Below are positions 26,526 to 34,966 of a stretch of DNA of 64,000 nucleotides, in pieces; the stretch's first letter is position 1; each line of letters begins with the position of its first letter. This DNA comes from an uncultured Psychrobacter sp. Lineage in GTDB: Bacteria; Pseudomonadota; Gammaproteobacteria; Pseudomonadales; Moraxellaceae. Under the pieces are notes generated by a model that saw nothing but the letters and a program-made list of their open reading frames with translations, had not been told where the DNA came from and ran no database searches. The position numbers were made by a program, and so were the translations under genes. The DNA lies in assembly GCF_947495825.1 (NCBI RefSeq), contig NZ_CANMAH010000008.1, positions 1 to 64,000 on the forward strand. Reading direction: 5' to 3'.

Positions 26526-27440
26526 ATGAATAAACAAACATAAAAAACCCCAACTTTATCGGTGCAGACTGGCTTGTTAAGAATCAACAAGCCATTTACG
26601 TAGCACCAAAGATTAATAAGGCAAAGTCTTAATTGCTCAGAATATCAAAAAGAATGTAGTTCGAAATAAAATTACGAACACGTGTTGTAGTTACGAAGAG
26701 TTTGGCTTTGATAGCATTGAAAATAGAGTTTTAAAGCATACGCTAAGCTTTGTTAGACGTTATTTAAATACCCAGAATATCTTGGATCAATGAAGTGGTT
26801 AATCGATTATTGCACACCTACTTTTGAAAGTGTCAGTGATGAAATCAATGTACATAAGTTTAAAGCAGTCAAGCGTAACTCCTTTTATAAAGAGTATCAG
26901 GAAGCCTTAAAACTCTCTAAGATCATTCTTAAGCGCTTTGGTTATCATATCAGTGAAATCGATCATAGTACCGTTGAAAAGATATTAGTACCGCCGTTCT
27001 GGATTGATATGTCAAAGCTCTTTGAGCTATATGTGTTGGGAATTTTTAAAGACAAATATGGTAATAAAATATTATACCAAGCGGAAGGAACTTACGGAGA
27101 GCCAGACTACCTATTAGTTGACAACATAGAGCCGATTATTATCGATGCAAAGTATCGACCTATATATCAAGAAGATAAAAACGTTAATACTTTTATTATT
27201 AAGGATATTAGACAGATAAGTGGTTATGCAAGAGACGTAGGTATATTAGATAGGCTAGGCTACCATACGGTTGAGGAGCAATCTTTAAGTGTTGTCAGCT
27301 GTGTCGTTATTTACACTAATCAGGATAAGGGCGATAAGCTACCTGATAGTTTAACCGATGGCACATCGATTACAGGCTTTACTAAATTCTATAAGGTGCC
27401 AATCTCTGTTCCTGTTCTTAAAAATCAAACAACTGAATAA
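26526..27440 (+). pseudogene. mcrC: Degenerate McrC-type restriction component
   Basis: Three reading frames in sequence give parts of one McrC-like protein. Frame 1 (about 26534-26629) gives NPNFIGADWLVKNQQAIYVA before a TAA at 26630. Frame 2 (26620-26790) gives GKVLIAQNIKKNVVRNKI and FGFDSIENRVLKHTL, which are typical McrC blocks. Frame 3 (26790-27440, 216 residues) holds the PD-(D/E)xK nuclease core GEPDYLL...IIIDAKYR and RQISGYARD. At least two frameshifts separate them, the true N-terminus is short or missing, and no mcrB GTPase gene adjoins. The 5-methylcytosine restriction function is therefore presumably lost. The last frame could still be translated from its own ATG, but without an obvious ribosome binding site. 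Confidence 0.75.
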
Positions 27441-27485
27441 ACTATGTCAAACGAGATCGTTTACCACAACCAACTTTTAACAATC

Positions 27486-27530
27486 TTGGTCACAAAATGG
27501 TCACCGTTTGGTCACTGAGCAGTTGGTCAC
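27486..27530. repeat. Four short direct repeats (TTGGTCAC)
   Basis: TTGGTCAC at 27486, ATGGTCAC at 27497, TTGGTCAC at 27508 and TTGGTCAC at 27523. The first three are spaced by exactly 11 bases and the last by 15. They lie between the mcrC remnant and the tRNA-Asp 3' end. The helical spacing suggests a protein binding array; it might also be a relic of an integrated element. Confidence 0.5.
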
Positions 27531-27667
27531 CGATTTTCAAAAGATAGAGCTTATGCGCAAAAACTTATCATTAATGCATTGTTAAAGAGTAGAGCATTTC
27601 GTAAAAGTCAACATAGGGAAAACATCCAACCCTTATAAACACAGGCTTTTAAAATAACTGCAGACAC

Positions 27668-27700
27668 AAAAAAACCCCAAGTAAACTAATACTTGAGGTT
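27668..27700 (-). terminator. Intrinsic terminator of the tRNA operon
   Basis: On the minus strand CCTCAAGTA pairs with TACTTGGGG and ends in TTTTTTT. It lies 33 bases beyond the tRNA-Asp CCA end and is nearly the same hairpin as at 12164-12197. Confidence 0.8.
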
Positions 27701-27732
27701 GAAACTTTTGTATTAAAACTAAGTTTTAAATA

Positions 27733-27809
27733 TGGCGCAGCGGACGGGACTCGAACCCGCGACCCCCGGCGTGACAGGCCGGTATTCTAACCAACTGAAC
27801 TACCGCTGC
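27733..27809 (-). tRNA. tRNA-Asp (GTC)
   Basis: A 77-base tRNA read on the minus strand. Acceptor GCAGCGG pairs with CCGCTGC, the D-loop is AGTTGGTTAGA, the anticodon stem-loop is CCGGCCTGTCACGCCGG with anticodon GTC, the T-arm contains GGTTCGAGTCC, and CCA is encoded. All elements agree with bacterial tRNA-Asp. Confidence 0.97.
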
Positions 27810-27847
27810 TTAGGTCGTTTTAGTCTATTTAGCCACTGACTAATAAG

Positions 27848-27923
27848 TGGTGGGTGATGACGGATTCGAACCGCCGACATTCTGCGTGTAAGGCAGACGC
27901 TCTACCAACTGAGCTAATCACCC
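27848..27923 (-). tRNA. tRNA-Val (TAC)
   Basis: A 76-base tRNA on the minus strand. Acceptor GGGTGAT pairs with ATCACCC, the D-arm is GCTCAGTTGGTAGAGC, the anticodon loop is CTTACAC with anticodon TAC, the T-arm contains GGTTCGAATCC, and CCA is encoded. It lies 38 bases upstream of tRNA-Asp and is transcribed with it. Confidence 0.97.
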
Positions 27924-28140
27924 TGAGCAGCGTATAAAAAAGCACTGCTTTTTTAGCTTCGTAAGAGGGTTTTCCTTAAAAGGAAAATTCTAACAATTCT
28001 GTAAGAAAATAACTCATTGATCTTAATGCAAGAGAAATTCTCTAAATAGAATTTTTCAAAGTCTTAACACTCAAAGCTGTCACCCTTTGAATAACTTCTA
28101 ACAGAAGATAACTAACTAAAGCCTCGCTCTGTGGGTGTGT

Positions 28141-28168
28141 ATTATATAGATTTACATCTGCCTGTCAA
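28141..28168 (-). promoter_or_regulatory. Consensus sigma70 promoter of the tRNA-Val/tRNA-Asp operon
   Basis: On the minus strand TTGACA, a 16-base spacer and TATAAT occur in order, followed by ACACACC. It would start transcription near 28134, leaving a leader of about 210 bases (27924-28134) before tRNA-Val. That leader holds no gene. Such a perfect pair of boxes suits stable RNA transcription. The rest of the gap up to msrB (28169-28455) shows only the hairpin at 28345-28368. Confidence 0.85.
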
Positions 28169-28344
28169 ATAGTATTTCGCCTTTTTTTAGCTATTTTTTC
28201 TAATTTTCAGTAAATATATGACAAGCAATTGTTTTTATTACTTTTATATTTTTAAAAAATGATGATATTTTTTTAGATCAACGTGATTTAGTTGCTTTGT
28301 TTCATAGAAAAGCGAGACAACCTTACACATAGTCATAAATACGA

Positions 28345-28368
28345 CCTCTCAAAATTACTTTTGAGAGG
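28345..28368 (-). terminator. Hairpin downstream of msrB, possible terminator
   Basis: CCTCTCAAAA and TTTTGAGAGG form a perfect 10-pair stem with a short loop, 88 bases past the msrB stop. The T run after it is poor on both strands, so termination is uncertain. Confidence 0.45.
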
Positions 28369-28455
28369 CCTTTATCTAAAAAGGATGTGCTATACGCCTC
28401 CCTTTTATCAAACTTACCATAATGCTTGGATAAGCCAAGCAGCTTATTCTCTAGA

Positions 28456-28881
28456 CTACTTCTCAGATTTATCCAAATCAATAGAGACAGAGTTGATGCA
28501 GTAGCGCATACCAGTGGTCTCACGTGGCCCATCAGGGAAAACATGACCCAAGTGGGCACCGCAGTTACTACAGGTAACTTCTGTTCGAGTCATCCCTAGC
28601 GAATTATCAACATGCTCATCGATAGCGCTGTTGTCGATACTTTGATCAAAGCTTGGCCAGCCGCAGCCAGCATCAAACTTACTATCTGAATCAAATAAGT
28701 TAGCACCGCAACCTTTACAGCGATAGACACCTTTATCTTCAGTATCATTGTAGATGCCCGTAAATGGGCGTTCTGTGCCCTTCTCACGCATCACATGATA
28801 CTCATCAGCACTGAGACGCCCTTTCCAGTCTGCTTCTGTTAATTGTGCAATCTCTTCTTTGCTAAGTTGATTGTCTTGCAT
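28456..28881 (-). CDS. msrB: Peptide-methionine (R)-S-oxide reductase
   Basis: A 141-residue MsrB that repairs methionine-R-sulfoxide in proteins. Structural zinc cysteines form CKGC (55, 58) and CSNC (104, 107). The catalytic cysteine is Cys128 in RYCINS, and GCGWPSF and [10 protein letters not shown] are family blocks. Cytoplasmic: no signal peptide. It is a single-gene unit with its own upstream gap; length is normal for the family. Confidence 0.97.
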   Translation of the reverse strand: MQDNQLSKEEIAQLTEADWKGRLSADEYHVMREKGTERPFTGIYNDTEDKGVYRCKGCGANLFDSDSKFDAGCGWPSFDQSIDNSAIDEHVDNSLGMTRTEVTCSNCGAHLGHVFPDGPRETTGMRYCINSVSIDLDKSEK

Positions 28882-29136
28882 GATTTATCCTTATTAGAGT
28901 GTTTATTATCTAGTCTGCCTATAGCGTTTTATTGCAAATACCGCTTTATTAAACATACATTAGCAGACTAAGCCAACGTTCTTTATCTGCTGGTTATAGA
29001 ACGATTATTCAAGGTAAGTAGACAAAGTCCGTTACATATATTTATCGTCTACGACATCTAATATTCATTATAAATAATGCAACAGATATAACCAATGCGA
29101 CATAAGCATTAGTAAGATTCAAGACCTTCTTAGCTT

Positions 29137-29216
29137 ATGCAAGAATAACTTGCATTAATAATAACTAAAAAACTTGCATCTACGTAGTTAATGCAATAAT
29201 ATCTTGCAATATGCAA
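29137..29216. promoter_or_regulatory. Array of TTGCAT/ATGCAA inverted repeats, candidate operator
   Basis: Three dyads lie in a row 37 to 116 bases before the HTH-aminotransferase gene: ATGCAAG-AATAA-CTTGCAT (29137-29155), TTGCAT-N11-ATGCAA (29174-29196) with CTACGTAG inside, and TTGCA-ATA-TGCAA (29204-29216). The next gene starts with an XRE-type DNA-binding domain, so autoregulation is a natural hypothesis. The 371-base gap between msrB and this gene contains no other feature I can support. Confidence 0.5.
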
Positions 29217-29252
29217 TGATAAAACTCACTAAAATAGCGGATTAAAATAACT

Positions 29253-30908
29253 ATGAGCGACAATAAAGACAAAATGTCACAAGCTGAACGCCTAGTAAAG
29301 CTACGCCGTGACAAAGGTTTCACTGCTGAGCAATTGGCACAAGCGATGACTGCGGCTGGTGCGAAAGTCAGTCGCGGCGCTATCTCTAATTGGGAGCGTG
29401 GCACTAACGGCATTGTGTCATCTAAATTGCCGACCCTTGCACGTATTTTAGGATGCAGTGAAGGCTACTTACTCCGTGGTGATATACAAACAAACGAAAA
29501 GACGCCCGACGCAACCAGTAGCGATACAAGAGCAACCCTATCGGATAATCAAGCCCCTCATCAACCGCTTTCTTATTCACAAGAAAAAGCTGTCAGTAAG
29601 GAAACCAACAGCACCGTTCAATCGCCAGACCGGCAAATAAACGCCAAAAATAAAATAACTACAGGTAGTAATACTATGACATCACTAAAAAAATCTACTA
29701 AATTACAAAATGTTTGTTATGACATCCGTGGACCGCTGCTACAAACAGCGACTAAAATGGAAGCCGAAGGCCAGCATATCTTAAAACTAAATATCGGCAA
29801 CCCTGCTCCTTTTGGTCTTAGTGCACCGCACGAAATCTTGCGTGATGTAGCAATGAACCTGCCTGAAGCCACTGGATATTCAGACTCGCAAGGTATTTTT
29901 TCGGCGCGTAAAGCCGTCTTGCAATACTATCAATCAAAAGGACTGCTATCTGCCGTAGACGTGCGTGATGTTTATTTAGGCAATGGGGTCTCTGAGCTGA
30001 TCGTTATGACTATGCAGGCACTAATGAATGATGGTGATGAAGTTTTGATTCCAATGCCGGATTATCCACTGTGGACTGCAGCGACCAATCTTGCTGGTGG
30101 TACTGCCGTGCATTATCGCTGTAATGAAGAAGACAATTGGCATCCTGATATTGAAGACATCAAATCAAAAATTACTAGCAAGACTAAAGGCATTGTCGTT
30201 ATCAATCCTAATAACCCGACAGGTGCGCTATATTCAGATGAAGTTCTCGAACAGATCATCGAAGTTGCCATTGAGCATGATTTGGTTATCATGGCAGATG
30301 AGATTTATGATCGCGTCCTCTATGATGGTATGTCACATACGCCCATGAGTACCTTAACTGATGAGGTGCTTATCTTGTCATACAATGGGCTCTCCAAGTC
30401 GCATCGCGTCGCAGGTTTTCGTGCAGGCTGGTTAATGGTCTCAGGCAAAAAACAGAATGCCAGCGACTTTATTGAAGGTTTAGACATGCTGGCCTCCATG
30501 CGCCTATGCTCAAACGTACCAGGACAATATGCTATTCAGACTGCGATGGGGGGTCATCAGAGTATGAAAGAGTTGACCTCAGAAAAAGGACGTCTATATA
30601 AGCAACGTGAAATGGCCGTCTCTCGTCTGAACGCTATTAAAGGCATCTCGTGTACCATGCCTCAAGGCGCATTTTATTGCTTCCCGAAGATGGATCCTGC
30701 CGTTTATCCTATCGAGGATGACATGCAGTTTATGATGGAGCTATTACTCGAAGAAAAGGTACTAATGGTCCAAGGCAGTGGCTTTAACTGGGATGCACCT
30801 GATCACTTTCGCGTGGTATTCTTACCCAATCTTCATGATTTAGAAGATGCTATGGATCGACTCGATCGCTTCTTTGCCAAAAAACGCCAACAATTTGGTA
30901 CTGCTTAG
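29253..30908 (+). CDS. XRE-type HTH domain fused to AlaA-like aminotransferase
   Basis: 551 residues. Residues 10-76 are a Cro/C1-type HTH (LVKLRRDKGFTAEQLAQAM, VSRGAISNWERG). Residues 77-141 are a low-complexity linker. Residues 142-551 match E. coli AlaA, the glutamate-pyruvate aminotransferase, almost end to end: KLQNVCYDIRGPLL, LKLNIGNPAPFG, GNGVSELI, NPNNPTG and the PLP lysine 382 in GLSKSHRVAGFR. An internal ATG at codon 142 aligns with the E. coli start and has AGGTAG upstream, so a shorter enzyme could also be made. The upstream start has only a weak ribosome binding site. This is not the GntR-type MocR architecture, since the HTH is of the XRE class. It may sense alanine or PLP and regulate itself. 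Confidence 0.88.
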   Translation: MSDNKDKMSQAERLVKLRRDKGFTAEQLAQAMTAAGAKVSRGAISNWERGTNGIVSSKLPTLARILGCSEGYLLRGDIQTNEKTPDATSSDTRATLSDNQAPHQPLSYSQEKAVSKETNSTVQSPDRQINAKNKITTGSNTMTSLKKSTKLQNVCYDIRGPLLQTATKMEAEGQHILKLNIGNPAPFGLSAPHEILRDVAMNLPEATGYSDSQGIFSARKAVLQYYQSKGLLSAVDVRDVYLGNGVSELIVMTMQALMNDGDEVLIPMPDYPLWTAATNLAGGTAVHYRCNEEDNWHPDIEDIKSKITSKTKGIVVINPNNPTGALYSDEVLEQIIEVAIEHDLVIMADEIYDRVLYDGMSHTPMSTLTDEVLILSYNGLSKSHRVAGFRAGWLMVSGKKQNASDFIEGLDMLASMRLCSNVPGQYAIQTAMGGHQSMKELTSEKGRLYKQREMAVSRLNAIKGISCTMPQGAFYCFPKMDPAVYPIEDDMQFMMELLLEEKVLMVQGSGFNWDAPDHFRVVFLPNLHDLEDAMDRLDRFFAKKRQQFGTA

Positions 30909-30952
30909 TTTTTTAATACTATTTAATTAATATTACATCTTAAACTAGATAT

Positions 30953-30993
30953 AAAAAAAACGCTTATCAATCTCATGTTGATAAGCGTTTTTT
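30953..30993. terminator. Bidirectional intrinsic terminator
   Basis: CGCTTATCAA (30961-30970) pairs with TTGATAAGCG (30978-30987), flanked by eight A and six T. It lies between the convergent HTH-aminotransferase and phosphate transporter genes and can serve both. Confidence 0.9.
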
Positions 30994-31015
30994 GTGGTTT
31001 TGATGATAACTACAA

Positions 31016-32623
31016 TTAAAATATTTGCTTGAGAATCAAATAACTGATGGCTGATAATGCTGCAGCCACTGGTAAAGTAATTACCCAAGCCAAACCAATA
31101 GGCTTCATAAGCGACCAGTTAGTGTCTCTATTGACAATACCGATACCTAATACAGCGCCAACCAACGTATGCGTACTTGATACAGGTAATCCCATAGTAG
31201 ATGCGCCCATAACGACGGCTGCAGCGGCAAGCTCAGCAGAGAACCCTGATGCTGGGTGCATTTTTGCCAAATTTGTACCGACTGTCTGAATCACCTCTTT
31301 ACCAATGAACCAAAGACCGACGATAAGTGCCACACCAAAGGTCAACATAACCGCTGGAGGAACAGCCGCTTGTGAGGCAATCTCATTGGTACGAATAACA
31401 TCCATAATCGCGGCAAAAGGACCAACAGCGTTGGCAATGTCATTTGAGCCATGACTAAACGCAAATGCCGATGCTGTAAAGACCTGCATCCAGCTAAACA
31501 TGATAAAGGTCGCTTTGGTAAGATCCTCTTTGTGCTTACCACGAATACTTTTGGTATAGATAAAGGTAGCCAGCCAAACCAGCGCTCCTATCATACCCAT
31601 GATTAAAAAACCCTGCAGGGTAGTCATATTGCTATTGACGTTTTTGAGGCCTTTAAAGACCACAAGAGAGGTCATAACCGTACCACCCATGGCAGCAATA
31701 ATAGGTACCCACTGCTTAATGGCTTTTAGCGTATCAAGATTACTGCGTTCATGTTCAATCTTATAAAGCTCTTTATAATAATCTGTTTCTAAGTCTCCAA
31801 CCACGCAGTCATCATCTTTATAAATCTCTTGATCGCGTAGCATCGCTGAAGTATAAGCCAGTTGTTCTGACTCTGATAGACTGTCCAAAAACTCTTTGTG
31901 GTTTTGTTTTAAGACTTTTTTACTGGCTTTTAGCTTACCGATATGAGCTTCAGCTTTATCATTATAATCAATAATGTTTTTCTTAATCTGCCCATACAAC
32001 AGGTAAGCCAATATACCGCCTAACAATGGCGAGAGTACCCAAGAGATAGCAATCGTCCCTATCGTACCCCAGTCAACAGTAGAAAATGCACTTGCACTGC
32101 CGCCCAAATCAAAACCTAACACAATAGAGCCACCAACCACACCGCCAATAATGGAGTGAGTGGTTGAGACAGGCAAGCCTTTACGCGTGGCAAACAATAA
32201 CCAAAACGCGGCAGCAATTAGTGCAGATAACATGACATAAATGAACTGGTTGGGGCTAACGGCCAAGCCATCCATATCGACGATGCCTTTACGGATAGTA
32301 TCAGTAACCTCTCCGCCTGCCAGCACCGCTCCTGACACTTCAAATATCGCGGCCACCCCCAATGCTTGAGGAATGGTTAATGTACCAGCACCAACTGAGG
32401 TGCCAAACGAGTTGGCGACATCATTACCACCAATATTGAATGCCATAAAGACACCAAAAGCGGTCGCCACAATAAATAGCGTCGTTTGTTGACGCATCGT
32501 ATAATCGAGTCCCCACCATAAAAAATAGCCGGTCATCGCAATCAGTAAAATAGCAAAAAATAGATTGATTCTCATAGAGCCAACTTGTTTGGTCGACCCT
32601 GTAGAACTGCTGCTAATACCCAT
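31016..32623 (-). CDS. pit: Inorganic phosphate transporter, PiT family
   Basis: A 535-residue inner-membrane low-affinity phosphate symporter. Both PiT repeats are visible: GGNDVANSFGTSVGAG near residue 66 and SHGSNDIANAVGPFAA in the second half, each followed by a PVSSTHT or PVSTTHS loop. A long charged cytoplasmic region (about residues 215-300) separates the halves, as in PitA. The polyphosphate-using kinase gene upstream on the same strand links it to phosphate metabolism. I saw no clear Pho box. Confidence 0.92.
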   Translation of the reverse strand: MGISSSSTGSTKQVGSMRINLFFAILLIAMTGYFLWWGLDYTMRQQTTLFIVATAFGVFMAFNIGGNDVANSFGTSVGAGTLTIPQALGVAAIFEVSGAVLAGGEVTDTIRKGIVDMDGLAVSPNQFIYVMLSALIAAAFWLLFATRKGLPVSTTHSIIGGVVGGSIVLGFDLGGSASAFSTVDWGTIGTIAISWVLSPLLGGILAYLLYGQIKKNIIDYNDKAEAHIGKLKASKKVLKQNHKEFLDSLSESEQLAYTSAMLRDQEIYKDDDCVVGDLETDYYKELYKIEHERSNLDTLKAIKQWVPIIAAMGGTVMTSLVVFKGLKNVNSNMTTLQGFLIMGMIGALVWLATFIYTKSIRGKHKEDLTKATFIMFSWMQVFTASAFAFSHGSNDIANAVGPFAAIMDVIRTNEIASQAAVPPAVMLTFGVALIVGLWFIGKEVIQTVGTNLAKMHPASGFSAELAAAAVVMGASTMGLPVSSTHTLVGAVLGIGIVNRDTNWSLMKPIGLAWVITLPVAAALSAISYLILKQIF

Positions 32624-33066
32624 AAATTAATGCGCCTTGCGTAAGCTTATTGAAAATATTTGCGATGTGGATGTATGATATAAAGTAGCGCGTTTATCAT
32701 ACCATTAAGCCGCAAATATAACGCCAAATCGTTCGATTAAAGCATCTTGCGGCTTAAGAGTTCGTTTATGATAATTATAATTGAGATAATGCTATTTGGT
32801 CATTTCCATCATGCGCCTATTATATTAAATAATCAGGCGTATTGTATAATGATACTACAAGATTTGTAACTGAAACCTCAAAACTTATATTTTCGGCAGT
32901 ATATTACTTAGACTAAATACAGAAGATATAAAGCCTATAATTTTCGTTTGTCCTATTATCGATATTCACAATGAATTGTCAAAGAAAACATCGAATTATT
33001 CTCGTCAAAACATTCTATGGCTATTTTTTGAGCGCTTTACAATAGTGTATCTACAGTGTTTCATAT
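32624..33066. other. Intergenic region upstream of pit
   Basis: About 440 AT-rich bases between two minus-strand genes. At 32814-32839 an inverted repeat, CGCCT-ATTAT-N5-ATAAT-C-AGGCG, could be the terminator of the upstream gene or an operator for pit. A TATAATGATAC sequence sits next to it at about 32846-32856. Nothing else was recognised. Confidence 0.45.
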
Positions 33067-34728
33067 CTATAAGTGCAACTTTAACTGCGCAATAGCATGG
33101 TCTAGTACCCGTAAGCGCGCACAGCGCTTTTCATTGGTCGCGATGATACACCATGGCGCATCAGAAGTATTGGTACGCGCCAACATGTCTGCTGCCGCTT
33201 GTACATAGTCTGACCATTTATCACGATTACGCCAGTCATCATCGGTGAGCTTGTATTGCTTATGCGGCGTCTCACGGCGAGCTTCAAAGCGCTGTAACTG
33301 CTCTTTTTTATCGATAGCAAGCCAGTATTTTATGACAATCGTTCCTGCTGCCATAAGCTCTGCCTCAAAACGATTGATTTCATCATAAGCGCGTTGCCAC
33401 TCTGACTCATCTATTAAGGCCTCGACGCGTTCAACCAACACCCGTCCGTACCAAGTACGATCAAAAATAGCGATACGACTCATACGGTCTGTTTGCTCAT
33501 TTGGCAAACGTGTCCAAAACCGCCATAAATAGGGATGCTGCAACTCATATAACATCGGTGCGCCGATGTTATAAATTTGATATTCACGTGGGTCGAGTGG
33601 CGCAACCAGCCTCTTAATAGCGCCACCCTTGCCTGCTGCGTCCATTCCCTCAAAGGCAAATACCACATGGCGACCTTTGCGCGCGCGCAGTAACTCTGCA
33701 AGCTTGGTCTGCTTGTTTGCAAGTTGTTTATGGTAGTCGGACTTATCGATATCAGGATTTTTAATATCCATTAATTGCTCGGGTATATCTACAGATACAA
33801 AGTCTGGCTGACTGTCATCGTCACTTATATTGGTGTCTCTTCTAGTACTGTCAGAGATCGTACTGGCAATGTCACTAGTTCTTTTAAGATCAGCAGATAC
33901 AGGTAAGCTGACACTACTTGCTAGCGCTGTCTGCATCGCTTGTAATACCTCATGGCAAAACTCAGTCGCTGCTTGTGACTTGTCACTACCATCGATAATG
34001 ACCCAGTCATCTTGCTGCCGCAAGAGTTCAGATGCCACACGGTTAAACTGCGCGACTATTGCAGTATCGCTCCAATCAATTTGATATAAAAACTGTGGAT
34101 CAGCTTCCTTATCTTTTAGACGTGCTTGTAAGGTCTCAACTTCGACATGAAACCAACACTTGAGTAGTTTGGTGTGGTTCGCAGCCAGATCTCGCTCAAA
34201 TACTTGCAACTGAATCAGTGCTTGCTGCAAGTAATCTTGCCATTTGGCGACCAGAAGTTCCTGATCTTCATCGTCTTGCGTAGCGTTGGTTGCCAGATGC
34301 ATTACATGATATAAAAGATCAGCATACCAGTTACCAAAGTAGACCATGACATCACCATGTCGCGGCAGGGCTTTGGTATGAGCTTGCCAGATAGGCTGGT
34401 ATGCAAGCGGAGGATAACCAATCGTTGCTTCAACTTTTAATAATCTTGGATCAACCCACTGACGTAGCTGTTTGACTGCTGTGCCCTTGCCTGCTTGCTC
34501 CATACCATTGACGAGCACCAATAATCCGGTTGGCTTATTAGTAGAAGACGGCGTTTGTTGCCGCGTCTCTCGCAGTGCATACTGCGCTGTCACTAAGGCC
34601 AATCTTAGTGCATCCTTGTCCAATGAAAACTGACTCAAAGGATTGGGGGTCAAGCGCTGATCTATTAACTGTTTGACCATTTGGTTTTCTGTGGTTTTTT
34701 GTTCCCCATCTGATTTATTATGAGACAT
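33067..34728 (-). CDS. pap: Two-domain PPK2-type polyphosphate:AMP phosphotransferase
   Basis: 553 residues with two PPK2 domains in tandem, the layout of class II PPK2 enzymes (polyphosphate:AMP phosphotransferase, Pap). Walker A loops are NGMEQAGKG (74-82) in domain 1 and GMDAAGKGG (361-369) in domain 2. Domain 2 also has the lid DRTWYGRVLVERVE and the RFEARRETPHKQYKLT block and is the likely catalytic half. It makes ADP from AMP and polyphosphate in the cytoplasm. An acidic, Ser-rich linker of about 70 residues joins the domains. GGAAC precedes the ATG. Confidence 0.88.
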   Translation of the reverse strand: MSHNKSDGEQKTTENQMVKQLIDQRLTPNPLSQFSLDKDALRLALVTAQYALRETRQQTPSSTNKPTGLLVLVNGMEQAGKGTAVKQLRQWVDPRLLKVEATIGYPPLAYQPIWQAHTKALPRHGDVMVYFGNWYADLLYHVMHLATNATQDDEDQELLVAKWQDYLQQALIQLQVFERDLAANHTKLLKCWFHVEVETLQARLKDKEADPQFLYQIDWSDTAIVAQFNRVASELLRQQDDWVIIDGSDKSQAATEFCHEVLQAMQTALASSVSLPVSADLKRTSDIASTISDSTRRDTNISDDDSQPDFVSVDIPEQLMDIKNPDIDKSDYHKQLANKQTKLAELLRARKGRHVVFAFEGMDAAGKGGAIKRLVAPLDPREYQIYNIGAPMLYELQHPYLWRFWTRLPNEQTDRMSRIAIFDRTWYGRVLVERVEALIDESEWQRAYDEINRFEAELMAAGTIVIKYWLAIDKKEQLQRFEARRETPHKQYKLTDDDWRNRDKWSDYVQAAADMLARTNTSDAPWCIIATNEKRCARLRVLDHAIAQLKLHL

Positions 34729-34966
34729 ATGTCAGTTCCATTTTATTTTTATGTGAGCGGCTATTGGTTATCGTCCTTTCATAATAATAACATTCGTTTG
34801 CGTAGAAAATTACAGTGCTGTGTAACAGTTTGACATTTGTATTCTAACTTAAATTCTTTTAAGGTAATATATTACGCTAGCGATGCTATTTACCGACATT
34901 TATAACTTTTAAATAAAAGTCATTTCCATTTAAAAATACATACCTAACCATACAGGACAAACTTCT

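Noticed and set aside
27486..27530. Replication iterons or a CRISPR array
   Set aside because: Units are only eight bases with uneven last spacing, and there are no spacers, rep or cas genes nearby.
32624..33066. Pho box upstream of pit
   Set aside because: No pair of CTGTCAT-like repeats with 11-base spacing could be found.
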